DNA of 64,000 bases from Siphonodentalium dalli (GCA_032622095.1 CP136064.1:131633129-131697128), one strand, 5' to 3'. Positions 21,670 to 35,001 are shown, numbered from the stretch's first letter. Notes: a model not told the origin generated them from the sequence alone. Translations and numbers: made by a program.

Positions 21670-22040
21670 TCTCATATATATTTTGAAGACCTCTGTCTGT
21701 CTGTTTGTTTGTCTGTCTGTTTGTCATTGATACAAATCTACGATTCTCGACCGATCGGGACGAAACTTGGTACGTGTGTGTAGTTTGACCAGGCGGTCGT
21801 CGTTGTCGTATTGGCGAGCCCGTGCGGCGCCCGCTTCGCGCATGCGTAGACGAGATCTCGGAAACGGGTGGAGCTATCGACTTGAAATTTGCTATGTGAA
21901 TGTATCTTGCCCCGGATACGAATTTTATCGGGTCGCCGAGCCCGTGCGACGCCAGCTTCGCGCATGCGCAGACGAGATCTCGGAAACGACTTGAAATTTG
22001 GTTTTTGAATAGCCCGGACAACGTCGGGCTCATCGGCTAG
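21670..22040 (+). mobile_element. Type A Helitron unit 2
   Basis: It starts TCTCATATATATTTTGAAGA right at the preceding CTAG. The second 122-bp repeat is shortened ('cggaaacgacttgaaattt' lacks the 'gggtggagctat' stretch). It ends with the GCCCG/CGGGC hairpin and CTAG (22037-22040). Confidence 0.75.
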
Positions 22041-22423
22041 TCTCCTATATATTTTGAAGACCTCTGTCTGTCTGTATGTCTGTATGTCTGTATGTCATTT
22101 ATACAAATCTACGATTCTCGACCGATCGGGACGAAACTTGGTACGTGTGTGTAGTTTGACCAGGCGGTCGTCGTTGTCGTATTGGCGAGGCCGTGCGGAG
22201 CCCGCTTCGCGCATGCGCAGACGAGATCTCGGAAACGGGTGGAGCTATCGACTTGAAATTTGCTATGTGAATGTATCTTGCCCCGGATACGAATTTTATC
22301 GGGTCGCCGAGCCCGTGCGATGCCAGCTTCGCGCATGCGCAGACGAGATCTCGGAAACGGGTGGAGCTATCTACTTGAATTTTTTTTTTGAATAGCCCGG
22401 ACAACGTCGGGCTCATCGCCTAG
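22041..22423 (+). mobile_element. Type A Helitron unit 3
   Basis: It starts TCTCCTATATATTTTGAAGA, has a (CTGTATGT)n tract and two 122-bp repeats. A T-run precedes the terminal hairpin. The end reads 'catcgcctag', one base different from the usual 'catcggctag'. Confidence 0.75.
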
Positions 22424-23473
22424 TCTATACTATATATTTTGAGACTTCGTATATATGTGTGTGTGTGTGTGTGTACTTCATAGAATCCAAAACGCGTGTA
22501 CATATTGAGCTCAAACTTCCTATGTAAGTGTCAAATCCCACCGACACGACCGTGGTCGCGGTTTAGAGAAGCTCAGAGCACCCGTTCTCCAATCTCAAAT
22601 CACCGCAAAGGCACGGCGTGGGTTAATCAAGTGATTATTTAATGAGCGTTTGTTTTTGACGCATCTCTATAAAGAGCGTCTGTTTCCCATTCAACGTTAT
22701 TGGCATCTGCAGAGTTATACGGGAACGCAAACGTTATCGCTCGAAATTTATTCCCTGCGAGCACGGATGGCGCGCTTTGTTTTTACAGTATATACCTTTG
22801 GTATATACCGAAATCATCCCAGATAATCACGAATATAGCATCAGATTTCTCCCCAGATATACCGTTATAAAGCTACTGGAATCTGCCAATCTACTATTAA
22901 TATATGTGTATATTTGTGGGTACTTCATAGAATCGAAAACGCGTGTAGGAACGGGCATCCCCACGGCAATGTCGGCAAATATATATGAGTGTGTCCTTTA
23001 TAGACTCGAACCGATTGAGCTCAAACTTGCTAAATATTTACTGGGAAATTCCAGGCAATGCCGATTGAGCTCAAACTTGCTACCTACGGGAAGTGTCATA
23101 TATATGTGTGTGTCCTTTATAGACTCGAACCGATTGAGCTCAAACTTGCTAAATACGGGAAGTGTCATGGACGGGTTCATTGAAGAAAAAAAAAAATTGG
23201 GTAAAATTGAAAAACAAAATTAAAAAGGCACAATTAACACCTAGAAAAACCAAAAAAAATCGGGTAAAATTTAAAAACAAAAGCACAATTAACTCATTGA
23301 AAAACAAAATAATTAACTCATTGAAAAACAAAAAATTAAATTAAAATTGTCATGTTTCTGACTATTGCCGAAATTTGCTGCAAATGCAGCACAAGTGTCT
23401 CGGAACCTGTTGCAATTGCTTTTTCGAACAAAGCCATGGGACGAATGCCGCCAGTGGCGGGCTAACCTGCTAG
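22424..23473 (+). mobile_element. Type B Helitron unit 1
   Basis: It starts TCTATACTATATATTTTGAG with a (TG)n tract and ends with CCGCC-AGT-GGCGG, 'gctaacctg' and CTAG (23470-23473). It contains a segment from 'ctgcgagcacggatggcgcg' to 'tctgccaatcta' (about 22756-22892) shared only with unit 9 (33163-33297). That points to a common ancestor distinct from the other B units. AT-rich 'ttaactcattgaaaaac' repeats precede the terminus. Confidence 0.7.
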
Positions 23474-24295
23474 TACTATATATTTTGAGAACTCCGTATA
23501 TATATGTGTGTATATGTGTACTTTATAAAATCGAAAAAGGCTGGTCGGATCGAGCTCAAATTTCGTATATAAGTGTAAAAACCCACGGACACCGTAGTTG
23601 TCGTGTTTTGAAGAAGCTCAGAGCCCCCGTTCTCCAATCTCAGTCACAAAAAAACGGTACTGCGGTGGTTAATCAAGTGATAATTTAATGAGCGTTTGTT
23701 TTTGACGCATCGCTATAAAGAGCGTGTGTTTACCATTCAACGTTATTAGCATCTGCAGAGAGATATACGGGAACAATACTTTTGAGTGGTTTCCTATGCG
23801 GGGAGATTTATTGGATGCCATAGTACTCTTACAACATCATTGTTATAGTATGTATGACACTTAGGTCAGGGCTTAGGGTGGGGGGGGGGGGGGTGGTAGT
23901 TAGTGTGGATATAGGCATAATGCTTCTCAGAAATCCCGGTTACAAACCAACACTCACAATTTCGTCTTTTGCATCAGATACCAACACCTCGACCGATCGG
24001 GACGAAACTTGGTACGTGAGTGTAGTTTGACCAGGTGGTCGTCGTTGTCGTATTGGCGAGCCCGTGCGACGCCCGTGCGGCGCATGCGCAGACGAGATCT
24101 CGGAAACGGGTGGAGCTATCGACTTGAAATTTGGTATGTGAATGTATCTTGCCCCAGATACGAATTTTATCGGGTCGCCGAGTCCGTGCGACGCCAGCTT
24201 CGCGCATGCGCAGACCAGATCTCGGAAACGGGTGGAGCTATCGACTTGAAATTTGGTTTTTGAATAGCCCGGACAACGTCGGGCTCATCGGCTAG
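23474..24295 (+). mobile_element. Chimeric Helitron unit 2 (B 5' end, A 3' end)
   Basis: The 5' part (TACTATATATTTTGAGAACT, 'cgaaaaaggctggtcggatc') is type B. After about 23772 there is a ~220-bp segment unlike either type, including a run of 13 G near 23880. Type A sequence begins at 'ctcgaccgatcgggacg' (about 23990), with two 122-bp repeats and the A terminus CTAG at 24292-24295. The same chimera occurs at 35952-36720. Confidence 0.7.
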
Positions 24296-24871
24296 TCTAT
24301 CTCATATATATTTTGAAGACCTCTGTCTGTTTGTATGTTTGTCTGTATGTATGTTTGTCATTTATACAAATCTACGATTCTCGACCGATCGGGACGAAAC
24401 TTGGTACGTGTGTGTAGTTTGACCAGGCGGTGGACGTTGTCGTATTGGCGAGCCCGTGCGGCGCCCGATTCGCGCATGCGCAGACGAGATCTCGGAAACG
24501 GGTGGAGCTATCGACTTGAAATTTGGTATGTGAATGTATCTTGCCCCGGATACGAATTTTATCGGATTGCCGAGTCCGTGCGACGCCAGCTTCGCGCATG
24601 CGCAGACGAGATCTCGGAAACGGGTGGAGCTATCGACTTGAAATTTGCTATGTGAATGTATCTTGCCCCGGATACGAATTTTATCGGGTCGCCGAGCCCG
24701 TGCGACGCCAGCTTCGCGCATGCGCAGACCAGATCTCGGAAACGGGTGGAGCTACCGACATGAAATTTGGTTTTTGAATAGCCCGGACAACGTCGGGCTC
24801 ATCGGCTACTTGAAATTTGGTTTTGAATAGCCCGGATGAATAGCCCGGACAACGTCGGGCTCATCGGCTAG
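24296..24871 (+). mobile_element. Type A Helitron unit 4, duplicated terminus
   Basis: It has three 122-bp repeats. The terminal hairpin region is present twice. The first copy (about 24780-24806) ends 'atcggctac' and so lost CTAG, and the second ends in CTAG at 24868-24871. This suggests read-through of a defective terminator. Confidence 0.7.
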
Positions 24872-25422
24872 TCTCATATATATTTTGAAGACCTCTGTCT
24901 GTATGTATGTTTGTTTGTTTGTTTGTTTGTTTGTCATTAATACAAATCTACGATTCTCGACCGATCGGGACGAAACTTGGTACGTGTGTGTAGTTCGACC
25001 AGGCGGTGGACGTTGTCGTATCGGCGAGCCCGTGCGGCGCCCGCTTCGCGCATGCGCAGACGAGATCTCGGGAACGGGTGGAGCTATCGACTTGAAATTT
25101 GCTATGTGAATGTATCTTGCGCCGGGTACAAATTGTATCGGGTCGCCGAGCCCGTGCGACGCCAGCTTCGCGCATGCGCAGACCAGATCTCGGAAACGGG
25201 TGGAGCTATCGACTTGAAATTTGGGGTGTGAATGTATCTTGCCCCGGATACGAATTTTATCGGGTCGCCGAGCCCGTGCGACGCCAGCTTCGCGCATGCG
25301 CAGACGAGATCTCGGAAACGGGTGGAGCTATCGACTTGAAATTTGGTATGTGAATGTATCTTGCCCCGGATACGAATTTTATCGGGTCGAATAGCCCGGA
25401 CAACGTCGGGCTCATCGGCTAG
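24872..25422 (+). mobile_element. Type A Helitron unit 5
   Basis: It starts TCTCATATATATTTTGAAGA and has a (TTGT)n tract. Three full 122-bp repeats and one truncated repeat, fused directly to 'gaatagcccggac', precede the terminal hairpin and CTAG (25419-25422). Confidence 0.75.
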
Positions 25423-26588
25423 TCTATCTATACTATATATTTTGAGACTTCGTATATATGTGTGTATATGTGTGTGTGTGTACTTCATAGAATCCAAAAC
25501 GCGTGTACAGATTGAGATCAAATTTCGTATGTAAGTGTAAAATCCCACCGACACCGCCGTAATCGTGTTTTCGAGAAGCTCTGAGCACCCTTTATCCACT
25601 CCCAGTCATCGAAATCAGCTCAAACGGCACGGTCGGGGTTAATAACGTCATTATATATATATATGAAGTCAGAGTCTCCAAAGTTATACCGGAACAAACA
25701 CGTGTTTACGTCGTCTTGGGGGTCCACGATGGGAGTCTGACTTCAATGCAATGTTATCGCTCGAAACACGTGTTTACTTCGTGTTGAGGTTCACGATGGG
25801 AGTCTGACAATTGTTATCGCTCGAAATAGTACATTAGGACGGGAACGGCTGGACAGATTGAGCTCAAACTTCCTATCTAAAGGTAAAATAACACGTACGA
25901 TGTCGTCCACGCGTTTTCCAGAAGCTCCGAGCACCCGTACTCCACTCCCAGTCATAAAAATCAGCTCAAACGGCACGGTCGGGGTTAATAACGTCATTAT
26001 ATATATATATACGAAGTCAACGTTATTAGCATCTGCATTGAGTGCATTTCCTAGAACGCAACACGTGTTTTACGTCGTCTTGAGGTTCACGATGGGAGTC
26101 ATTTCAATGCAATGTTATCGCTCGAAACACGTGTTTACTTCGTGTTGAGGTTCACGATGGGAGTCTGACATTTCAATGCAATGTTATCGCTCGAAATATT
26201 ATGCAGAAAGGCAGATCTCGGAAACGGGTGGAGCTATCGACCTGAAATTTGCTATGTGAATGTATCTTGCACCGGGTACAAATTTTATCGGGTCGCCGAG
26301 TCCATGCGACGCCCGTGCAGCGCATGCGCAGACGAGATCTCGGAAACGGGTGGAGCTATCGACTTGAAATTTGCTATGTGAATGTATCTTGCGCCGGGTA
26401 CAAATTTTATCGGGTCGCCGAGTCCGTGCGACGCCAGCTTCGCGCATGCGCAGACCAGATCTCGGAAACGGGTGGAGCTACCGGGTACAAATTTTTCTTA
26501 TTGAAACGCGTGGAGCTAAAAATTAAAAACAAATATTAAAAAAATGTCATGTTTCGGACAAGCCGCCGGTGGCGGGCTAACCTGCTAG
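25423..26588 (+). mobile_element. Type B Helitron unit 3
   Basis: It starts TCTATCTATACTATATATTT. Two ~335-bp submonomers are marked by 'acagattgag', 'ggttaataacgtcattatat' and AAACACGTGTTT. They are followed by 122-bp repeats of the A kind and the CCGCC-GGT-GGCGG terminus (CTAG 26585-26588). It is nearly identical to the next unit. Confidence 0.75.
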
Positions 26589-27776
26589 TACTATATATTT
26601 TGAGACTTCGTATATATATGTGTGTGTATATATGTGTGTACTTCATAGAATCCAAAACGCGTGTACAGATTGAGATCAAATTTCGTATGTAAGTGTAAAA
26701 TCCCACCGACACCACCGTAATCGTGTTTTCGAGAAGCTCTGAGCACCCTTTATCCACTCCCAGTCATCGAAATCAGCTCAAACGGCACGGACGGGGTTAA
26801 TAACGTCATTATATATATATATGAAGTCAGAGTCTCCAAAGTTATACCAGAACAAACACGTGTTTACGTCGTCTTGGGGGTCCACGATGGGAGTCTGACT
26901 TCAATGCAATGTTATCGCTCGAAACACGTGTTTACTTCGTGTTGAGGTTCACGATGGGAGTCTGACAATTGTTATCGCTCGAAATAGTACATTAGGACGG
27001 GAACGGCTGGACAGATTGAGCTCAAACTTCCTATCTAAAGGTAAAATAACACGTACGATGTCGTCCACGCGTTTTCCAGAAGCTCCGAGCACCCGTACTC
27101 CACTCCCAGTCATAAAAATCAGCTCAAACGGCACGGCCGGGGTTAATAACGTCATTATATATATATATACGAAGTCAACGTTATTAGCATCTGCATTGAG
27201 TGCATTTCCTAGAACGCAACACGTGTTTTACGTCGTCTTGAGGTTCACGATGGGAGTCATTTCAATGCAATGTTATCGCTCGAAACACGTGTTTACTTCG
27301 TGTTGAGGTTCACGATGGGAGTCTGACATTTCAATGCAATGTTATCGCTCGAAATATTATGCAGAAAGGCAGATCTCGGAAACGGGTGGAGCTATCGACC
27401 TGAAATTTGCTATGTGAATGTATCTTGCACCGGGTACAAATTTTATCGGGTCGCCGAGCCCATGCGACGCCCGTGCAGCGCATGCGCAGACGAGATCTCG
27501 GAAACGGGTGGAGCTATCGACTTGAAATTTGCTATGTGAATGTATCTTGGTCCGGGTACAAATTTGATCGGGTCGCCGAGCCCGTGCGACGCCAGCTTCG
27601 CGCATGCGCAGACCAGATCTCGGAAACGGGTGGAGCTACCGGGTACAATTTTTTCTTATTGAAACGCGTGGAGCTAAAAATAAAAAAAAAATATAAACAA
27701 ATGTCACAATTAACTCATTGAAAAACAAAAAATGTCATGTTTCGGACAAGCCGCCGGTGGCGGGCTACCCTGCTAG
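26589..27776 (+). mobile_element. Type B Helitron unit 4
   Basis: It starts TACTATATATTTTGAGACTT at the previous CTAG and ends at CTAG 27773-27776 ('gggctaccctgctag', one base changed). It is nearly identical to unit 3 over its length, which indicates recent amplification of whole units. It has an extra 'cacaattaactcattgaaaa' before the terminus. Confidence 0.75.
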
Positions 27777-28919
27777 TCTCTATCTATCTATACTATATAT
27801 TTTGAGACTTCCGTGTGTGTGTACTTCATAGAATCCAAAACGCGTGTACAGATTGAGATCAAATTTCCTATGTAAGTGTCAAATCCCACCGACACGAAAG
27901 TGGTCGCGGTTTAGAAAAGCTCAGAGCACCCGTTCTCCACTCCCATTCATCAAAATCAGCTCAAACGGCACGGCCGGGGTTAATAACGTCATTATATATA
28001 TATATGAAGTCAGAGTCTCCAGAGTTATACCGGAACAAACACGTGTTTACGTCGTCTTGGGGGTCCACGATGGGAGTCTGACTTCAATGCAATGTTATCG
28101 CTCGAAACACGTGTTTACTTCGTGTTGAGGTTCACGATGGGAGTCTGACAATTGTTATCGCTCGAAATAGTACAACGGCTGGACAGATTGAGCTCAAACT
28201 TCCCATCTAGAGGTAAAATACCACGTACGATGTCGTCCACGCGTTTTCCAGAAGCTCCGAGCACCCGTACTCCACTCCCAGTCATTAAAATCAGCTCAAA
28301 CGGCACGGCCGGGGTTAATAACGTCATTATATATATATATGAAGTCAGAGTCTCCAGAGTTATACGGGAACAAACACGTGTTTACGTCGTCTTGGGGGTC
28401 CACGATGGGAGTCTGACTTCAATGCAATGTTATCGCTCGAAACACGTGTTTACTTCGTGTTGAGGTTCACGATGGGAGTCTGACAATTGTTATCGCTCGA
28501 AATAGTACATTAGGACGGGTACGAAATGCATTTATCTCGATTAAAAAGGCAGATCTCGGAAACGGGTGGAGCTATCGACTTGAAAATTGCAATGTGAATG
28601 TATCTTGCGCCGGGTACAAATTTTATCGGGTCGCCGAGCCCATGCGACGCCCGTGCAGCGCATGCGCAGACGAGATATCGGAAACGGGTGGAGCTATCGA
28701 CTTGAAATTTGCTATGTGAATGTATCTTGGGCCGGGTACAAATTTGATCGGGTCGCCGAGTCCGTGCGAAGCCAGCTTCGCGCATGCGCAGACCAGATCT
28801 CGGAAACGGGTGGAGCTACCGGGTACAATTTTTTCTTATTGAAACGCGTGGAGCTAAAAATAAAAAAAATATATAAACAATGTTTCGGACAAGCCGCCGG
28901 TGGCGGGCTAACCTGCTAG
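27777..28919 (+). mobile_element. Type B Helitron unit 5
   Basis: It starts TCTCTATCTATCTATACTAT. Its two submonomers are offset by 335 bp ('acagattgag' at 27848 and 28183). Two 122-bp repeats and the CCGCC-GGT-GGCGG hairpin precede CTAG (28916-28919). It is essentially the same as units 6, 7 and 10. Confidence 0.75.
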
Positions 28920-29547
28920 TCTCATATATATTTTGATGACCTCTGTTTGTTTGTGTGTCTGTATGTTTGTCTGTCATTGATACAAATCTACGATTCTCGA
29001 CCGATCGGGACGAAACTTGGTACGTGCGTGTAGTTTGACCAGGCGGTGGACGTTGTCGTATTGGCGAGCCCGTGCGGCGCCCGCTTCGCGCATGCGCAGA
29101 CGAGATCTCGGAAACGGGTGGAGCTATCGACTTGAAATTTGCTATGTGAATGTATCTTGCCCCGGATACGAATTTTATCGGGTCGCCGAGCCCGTGCGAC
29201 GCCAGCTTCGCGCATGCGCAGACGAGATCTCGGAAACGGGTGGAGCTATCGACTTGAAATTTGGTACGTGAATGTATCTTGCCCCGGATACGAATTTTAT
29301 CGGGTCGCCGAGCACGTGCGACGCCAGCTTCGCGCATGCGCAGACCAGATCTCGGAAACGGGTGGAGCTATCGACTTGAAATTTGCTATGTGAATGTATC
29401 TTGCCCCGGATACGAATTTTATCGGGTCGCCGAGCCCGTGCGACGCCAGCTTCGCGCATGCGCAGACCAGATATCGGAAACGGGTAGAGCTATCGACTTG
29501 AAATTTGGTTTTTGAATAGCCCGGACAACGTCGGGCTCATCGGCTAG
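28920..29547 (+). mobile_element. Type A Helitron unit 6, four internal repeats
   Basis: It starts TCTCATATATATTTTGATGA. Four consecutive 122-bp repeats are visible (marker 'gagctatcgacttgaaattt' at about 29122, 29244, 29366 and 29488), more than in any other A unit here. CTAG is at 29544-29547. It sits between two near-identical B units. Confidence 0.75.
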
Positions 29548-30676
29548 TACTATATATTTTGAGACTTCCGTGTGTGTGTACTTCATAGAATCCAAAACGC
29601 GTGTACAGATTGAGATCAAATTTCCTATGTAAGTGTCAAATCCCACCGACACGAAAGTGGTCGCGGTTTAGAAAAGCTCAGAGCACCCGTTCTCCACTCC
29701 CATTCATCAAAATCAGCTCAAACGGCACGGCCGGGGTTAATAACGTCATTATATATATATATGAAGTCAGAGTCTCCAGAGTTATACCGGAACAAACACG
29801 TGTTTACGTCGTCTTGGGGGTCCACGATGGGAGTCTGACTTCAATGCAATGTTATCGCTCGAAACACGTGTTTACTTCGTGTTGAGGTTCACGATGGGAG
29901 TCTGACAATTGTTATCGCTCGAAATAGTACAACGGCTGGACAGATTGAGCTCAAACTTCCCATCTAGAGGTAAAATACCACGTACGATGTCGTCCACGCG
30001 TTTTCCAGAAGCTCCGAGCACCCGTACTCCACTCCCAGTCATTAAAATCAGCTCAAACGGCACGGCCGGGGTTAATAACGTCATTATATATATATATGAA
30101 GTCAGAGTCTCCAGAGTTATACGGGAACAAACACGTGTTTACGTCGTCTTGGGGGTCCACGATGGGAGTCTGACTTCAATGCAATGTTATCGCTCGAAAC
30201 ACGTGTTTACTTCGTGTTGAGGTTCACGATGGGAGTCTGACAATTGTTATCGCTCGAAATAGTACATTAGGACGGGTACGAAATGCATTTATCTCGATTA
30301 AAAAGGCAGATCTCGGAAACGGGTGGAGCTATCGACTTGAAAATTGCAATGTGAATGTATCTTGCGCCGGGTACAAATTTTATCGGGTCGCCGAGCCCAT
30401 GCGACGCCCGTGCAGCGCATGCACAGACGAGATATCGGAAACGGGTGGAGCTATCGACTTGAAATTTGCTATGTGAATGTATCTTGGGCCGGGTACAAAT
30501 TTGATCGGGTCGCCGAGTCCGTGCGAAGCCAGCTTCGCGCATGCGCAGACCAGATCTCGGAAACGGGTGGAGCTACCGGGTACAATTTTTTCTTATTGAA
30601 ACGCGTGGAGCTAAAAATTAAAAAAATATATAAACAATGTTTCGGACAAGCCGCCGGTGGCGGGCTAACCTGCTAG
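29548..30676 (+). mobile_element. Type B Helitron unit 6
   Basis: It starts TACTATATATTTTGAGACTT and ends at CTAG 30673-30676. It is identical by eye to the following unit except for a few bases. The internal NRF1-like GCGCATGCGC of one 122-bp repeat has mutated to GCGCATGCAC. Confidence 0.75.
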
Positions 30677-31809
30677 TCTATACTATATATTTTGAGACTT
30701 CCGTGTGTGTGTACTTCATAGAATCCAAAACGCGTGTACAGATTGAGATCAAATTTCCTATGTAAGTGTCAAATCCCACCGACACGAAAGTGGTCGCGGT
30801 TTAGAAAAGCTCAGAGCACCCGTTCTCCACTCCCATTCATCAAAATCAGCTCAAACGGCACGGCCGGGGTTAATAACGTCATTATATATATATATGAAGT
30901 CAGAGTCTCCAGAGTTATACCGGAACAAACACGTGTTTACGTCGTCTTGGGGGTCCACGATGGGAGTCTGACTTCAATGCAATGTTATCGCTCGAAACAC
31001 GTGTTTACTTCGTGTTGAGGTTCACGATGGGAGTCTGACAATTGTTATCGCTCGAAATAGTACAACGGCTGGACAGATTGAGCTCAAACTTCCCATCTAG
31101 AGGTAAAATACCACGTACGATGTCGTCCACGCGTTTTCCAGAAGCTCCGAGCACCCGTACTCCACTCCCAGTCATTAAAATCAGCTCAAACGGCACGGCC
31201 GGGGTTAATAACGTCATTATATATATATATGAAGTCAGAGTCTCCAGAGTTATACGGGAACAAACACGTGTTTACGTCGTCTTGGGGGTCCACGATGGGA
31301 GTCTGACTTCAATGCAATGTTATCGCTCGAAACACGTGTTTACTTCGTGTTGAGGTTCACGATGGGAGTCTGACAATTGTTATCGCTCGAAATAGTACAT
31401 TAGGACGGGAACGAAATGCATTTATCTCGATTAAAAAGGCAGATCTCGGAAACGGGTGGAGCTATCGACTTGAAAATTGCAATGTGAATGTATCTTGCGC
31501 CGGGTACAAATTTTATCGGGTCGCCGAGCCCATGCGACGCCCGTGCAGCGCATGCACAGACGAGATATCGGAAACGGGTGGAGCTATCGACTTGAAATTT
31601 GCTATGTGAATGTATCTTGGGCCGGGTACAAATTTGATCGGGTCGCCGAGTCCGTGCGAAGCCAGCTTCGCGCATGCGCAGACCAGATCTCGGAAACGGG
31701 TGGAGCTACCGGGTACAATTTTTTCTTATTGAAACGCGTGGAGCTAAAAATTAAAAAAATATATAAACAATGTTTCGGACAAGCCGCCGGTGGCGGGCTA
31801 ACCTGCTAG
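30677..31809 (+). mobile_element. Type B Helitron unit 7
   Basis: It starts TCTATACTATATATTTTGAG and is 1133 bp long. It matches unit 10 exactly in length once the nested insertion there is removed. It shares the GCGCATGCAC mutation with unit 6, so these two are direct siblings. Confidence 0.75.
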
Positions 31810-32827
31810 TCTATACTATATATTTTGAGACTTCGTATATATGTGTGTGTGTGTGTACTTCATAGAATCCAAAACGCGTGTACAGATTGAGATCAAATTT
31901 CGTATGTAAGTGTAAAATCCCACCGACACCGCCGTAATCGTGTTTTCGAGAAGCTCTGAGCACCCTTTATCCACTCCCAGTCATCGAAATCAGCTCAAAC
32001 GGCACGGCCGGGGTTAATAACGTCATTATATATATATATGAAGTCAGAGTCTCCAAAGTTATACCGGAACAAACACGTGTTTACGTCGTCTTGGGGGTCC
32101 ACGATGGGAGTCTGACTTCAATGCAATGTTATCGCTCGAAACACGTGTTTACTTCGTGTTGAGGTTCACGATGGGAGTCTGACAATTGTTATCGCTCGAA
32201 ATAGTACATTAGGACGGGAACGGCTGGACAGATTGAGCTCAAACTTCCTATCTAAAGGTAAAATACCACGTACGATGTCGTCCACGCGTTTTCCAGAAGC
32301 TCAGAGCACCCGTACTCCACTCCCAGTCATAAAAATCAGCTCAAACGGCACTTCCGGGGTTAATAACGTCATTATATATATATATACGAAGTCAACGTTA
32401 TTAGCATCTGCATTGAGTGCATTTCCTAGAACGCAACACGTGTTTTACGTCGTCTTGAGGTTCACGATGGGAGTCATTTCAATCGAAACACGTGTTTACT
32501 TCGTGTTGAGGTTCACGATGGGAGTCTGACATTTCAATGCAATGTTATCGCTCGAAATATTATGCAGAAAGGCAGATCTCGGAAACGGGTGGAGCTATCG
32601 ACCTGAAATTTGCTATGTGAATGTATCTTGCGCCGGGTACAAATTTTATCGGGTCGCCGAGTCCGTGCGACGCCAGCTTCGCGCATGCGCAGACCAGATC
32701 TCGGAAACGGGTGGAGCTACCGGGTACAAATTTTTCTTATTGAAACGCGTGGAGCTAAAAATTAAAAACAAATATTTAAAAAATGTCATGTTTCGGACAA
32801 GCCGCCGGTGGCGGGCTAACCTGCTAG
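31810..32827 (+). mobile_element. Type B Helitron unit 8
   Basis: It resembles units 3 and 4 ('acacgtgttttacgtcgtcttg', 'tatatacgaagtcaacg') but has lost one 122-bp repeat and part of a submonomer ('tttcaatcgaaacacgtg'). CTAG is at 32824-32827. Confidence 0.75.
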
Positions 32828-33946
32828 TACTATATATTTTGAGACTTCGTATATATGTGTGTGTGTGTGTGTACTTCATAGAATCCAAAATGCGTGTACA
32901 GATTGAGCTCAAACTTCCTATGTAAGTGTCAAATCTCACCGACACGACCGTGGTCGCGGTTTAGAGAAGCTCAGAGCACCCGTTCTCCAATCTCAAATCA
33001 CCGCAAAGGCACGGCGTGGGTTAATCAAGTGATTATTTAATGAGCGTTTGTTTTTGACGCATCTCTATAAAGAGCGTCTGTTTGCCATTCAACGTTATTT
33101 GCATCTGCAGAGAGATAAACGGAACATACATTAAATTTAAAAAACATTTGTTTCTGACCAACCCTGCGAGCACGGATGGCGCGCTTTGTTTTTACAGTAT
33201 ATAGTTATATACCGAAATCATCCCAGATAATCACGAATATAGCATCAGATTTCTCCCCAGATATACCGTTATAAAGCTACTGGAATCTGCCAATCTACGG
33301 GAAATTCCAGGGAATGCCGATTGAGCTTAAACTTGCTACCCACGGGAAGTGTCATATAATATTATATGAGTGTGTCCTTTATAGACTCGAACCGATTGAG
33401 CTCAAACTTGCTAAATAAGAAAATAGCCCCCAAGCCGTAAATATCAACAACAACGATATTACTAAATACACGTTTTCGGCAATGTGAGAGTTTTCGAGTA
33501 GCCGTGATGCCAACAACAACGACCCGAAGCCCTGAATGCCAACAACAGATTCAATGCAATGTTATCTATTATGCAGAGAGATTTCACGACATTACGACGG
33601 GTACGGCAGACTCAAAATATTATGCAGACAGATTTCCCGACGGGAAGCGTTTGTTTTAAATTCAATGCAATGTTATCGTAGAGAGATTTCACGAAACAAA
33701 GAATGCGTTGTCTGTCGTTCCTAGGAAGGGGGGATTTCTACGGGTAAATTTTTCCGCCAGAAACAAAAAAATTAATTAAAACAATTTAATTAAAACAATT
33801 TAAAATTAAAAAAAATTAACAATAAAAAAACAATTCAGAAACAAAATATATTAAATTTAAAAAACATTAAATTCATATTCAAAAATGTCATGTTTCTGAA
33901 ACAAAGCCATGGGACGAATGCCGCCAGTGGCGGGCTAACCTGCTAG
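32828..33946 (+). mobile_element. Type B Helitron unit 9
   Basis: It shares the 'ctgcgagcacggatggcgcg' segment with unit 1. It also contains 'cccccaagccgt' plus 'caacaacaac' modules (about 33426-33545) that recur in the truncated unit 12 (37435-37590). It ends CCGCC-AGT-GGCGG and CTAG (33943-33946). Confidence 0.7.
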
Positions 33947-34970
33947 TCTATACTATATATTTTGAGACTTCCGTGTGTGTGTACTTCATAGAATCCAAAA
34001 CGCGTGTACAGATTGAGATCAAATTTCCTATGTAAGTGTCAAATCCCACCGACACGAAAGTGGTCGCGGTTTAGAAAAGCTCAGAGCACCCGTTCTCCAC
34101 TCCCATTCATCAAAATCAGCTCAAACGGCACGGCCGGGGTTAATAACGTCATTATATATATATACTAGAAGGTGACCCGACTTCGTCCGGGCTATTCAAA
34201 AACCAAATTTCAAGTCGATTGCTCCACCCGTTTCCTAGATCTGGTCTGCGCATGCGCGAAGCTGGTGTCGCACGTGCTCGGCGACCCGATAAAATTCGTA
34301 TCCGGGGCAAGATACATTCACATACCAAATTTAAAGTCAATATCTCAACCCGTTTGCGAGATCTCGTCTGCGCATGCGCGAAGCTGGCGTCGCACGTGCT
34401 CGGCGACCCGATAAAATTTGTATCCGGGGCAAGATACATTCACATACCAAATTTCAAGTCGATAGCTACACCCGTTTCCGAGATATATAGCCCAATGTCA
34501 TTTGCGGATACCTCGGCCGGTGATGAGTTAACGCGACACAGTCAAATGCATCGGCAGGGTGAGAGTTAACGTAATCTAACTTTATGACCTCTGACGACGT
34601 CATAGAAATTACGCATTGATTTTATCCCGATAAAAGCATTGTACCACTTGTACCTAATAATTGAGGCAGATAACTAAAACGGATACATACATATTATATA
34701 TCGTTGGAAAGATGAAGCCACACAGATTCTAACCGTGCAAATTATATGACTGGCAATTTATTATTCGCGCTATATCGAATCGATTTGTGAGCACCGAACT
34801 GAAATATATTAGCGCAAAAACGGCGTAAAAATAGATTTGACCTCCGCACGTGAAAAGTTGACCTCGCACGGACAAATAAATATGCCTATGTTCGTCTCCG
34901 GCCGAAAACACATCCAAATACCAAATTTCATCGAAATTGGCTTAGTCGTTTTCGAGTCCATCGATTTCAA

Positions 34971-35001
<31 letters not shown>

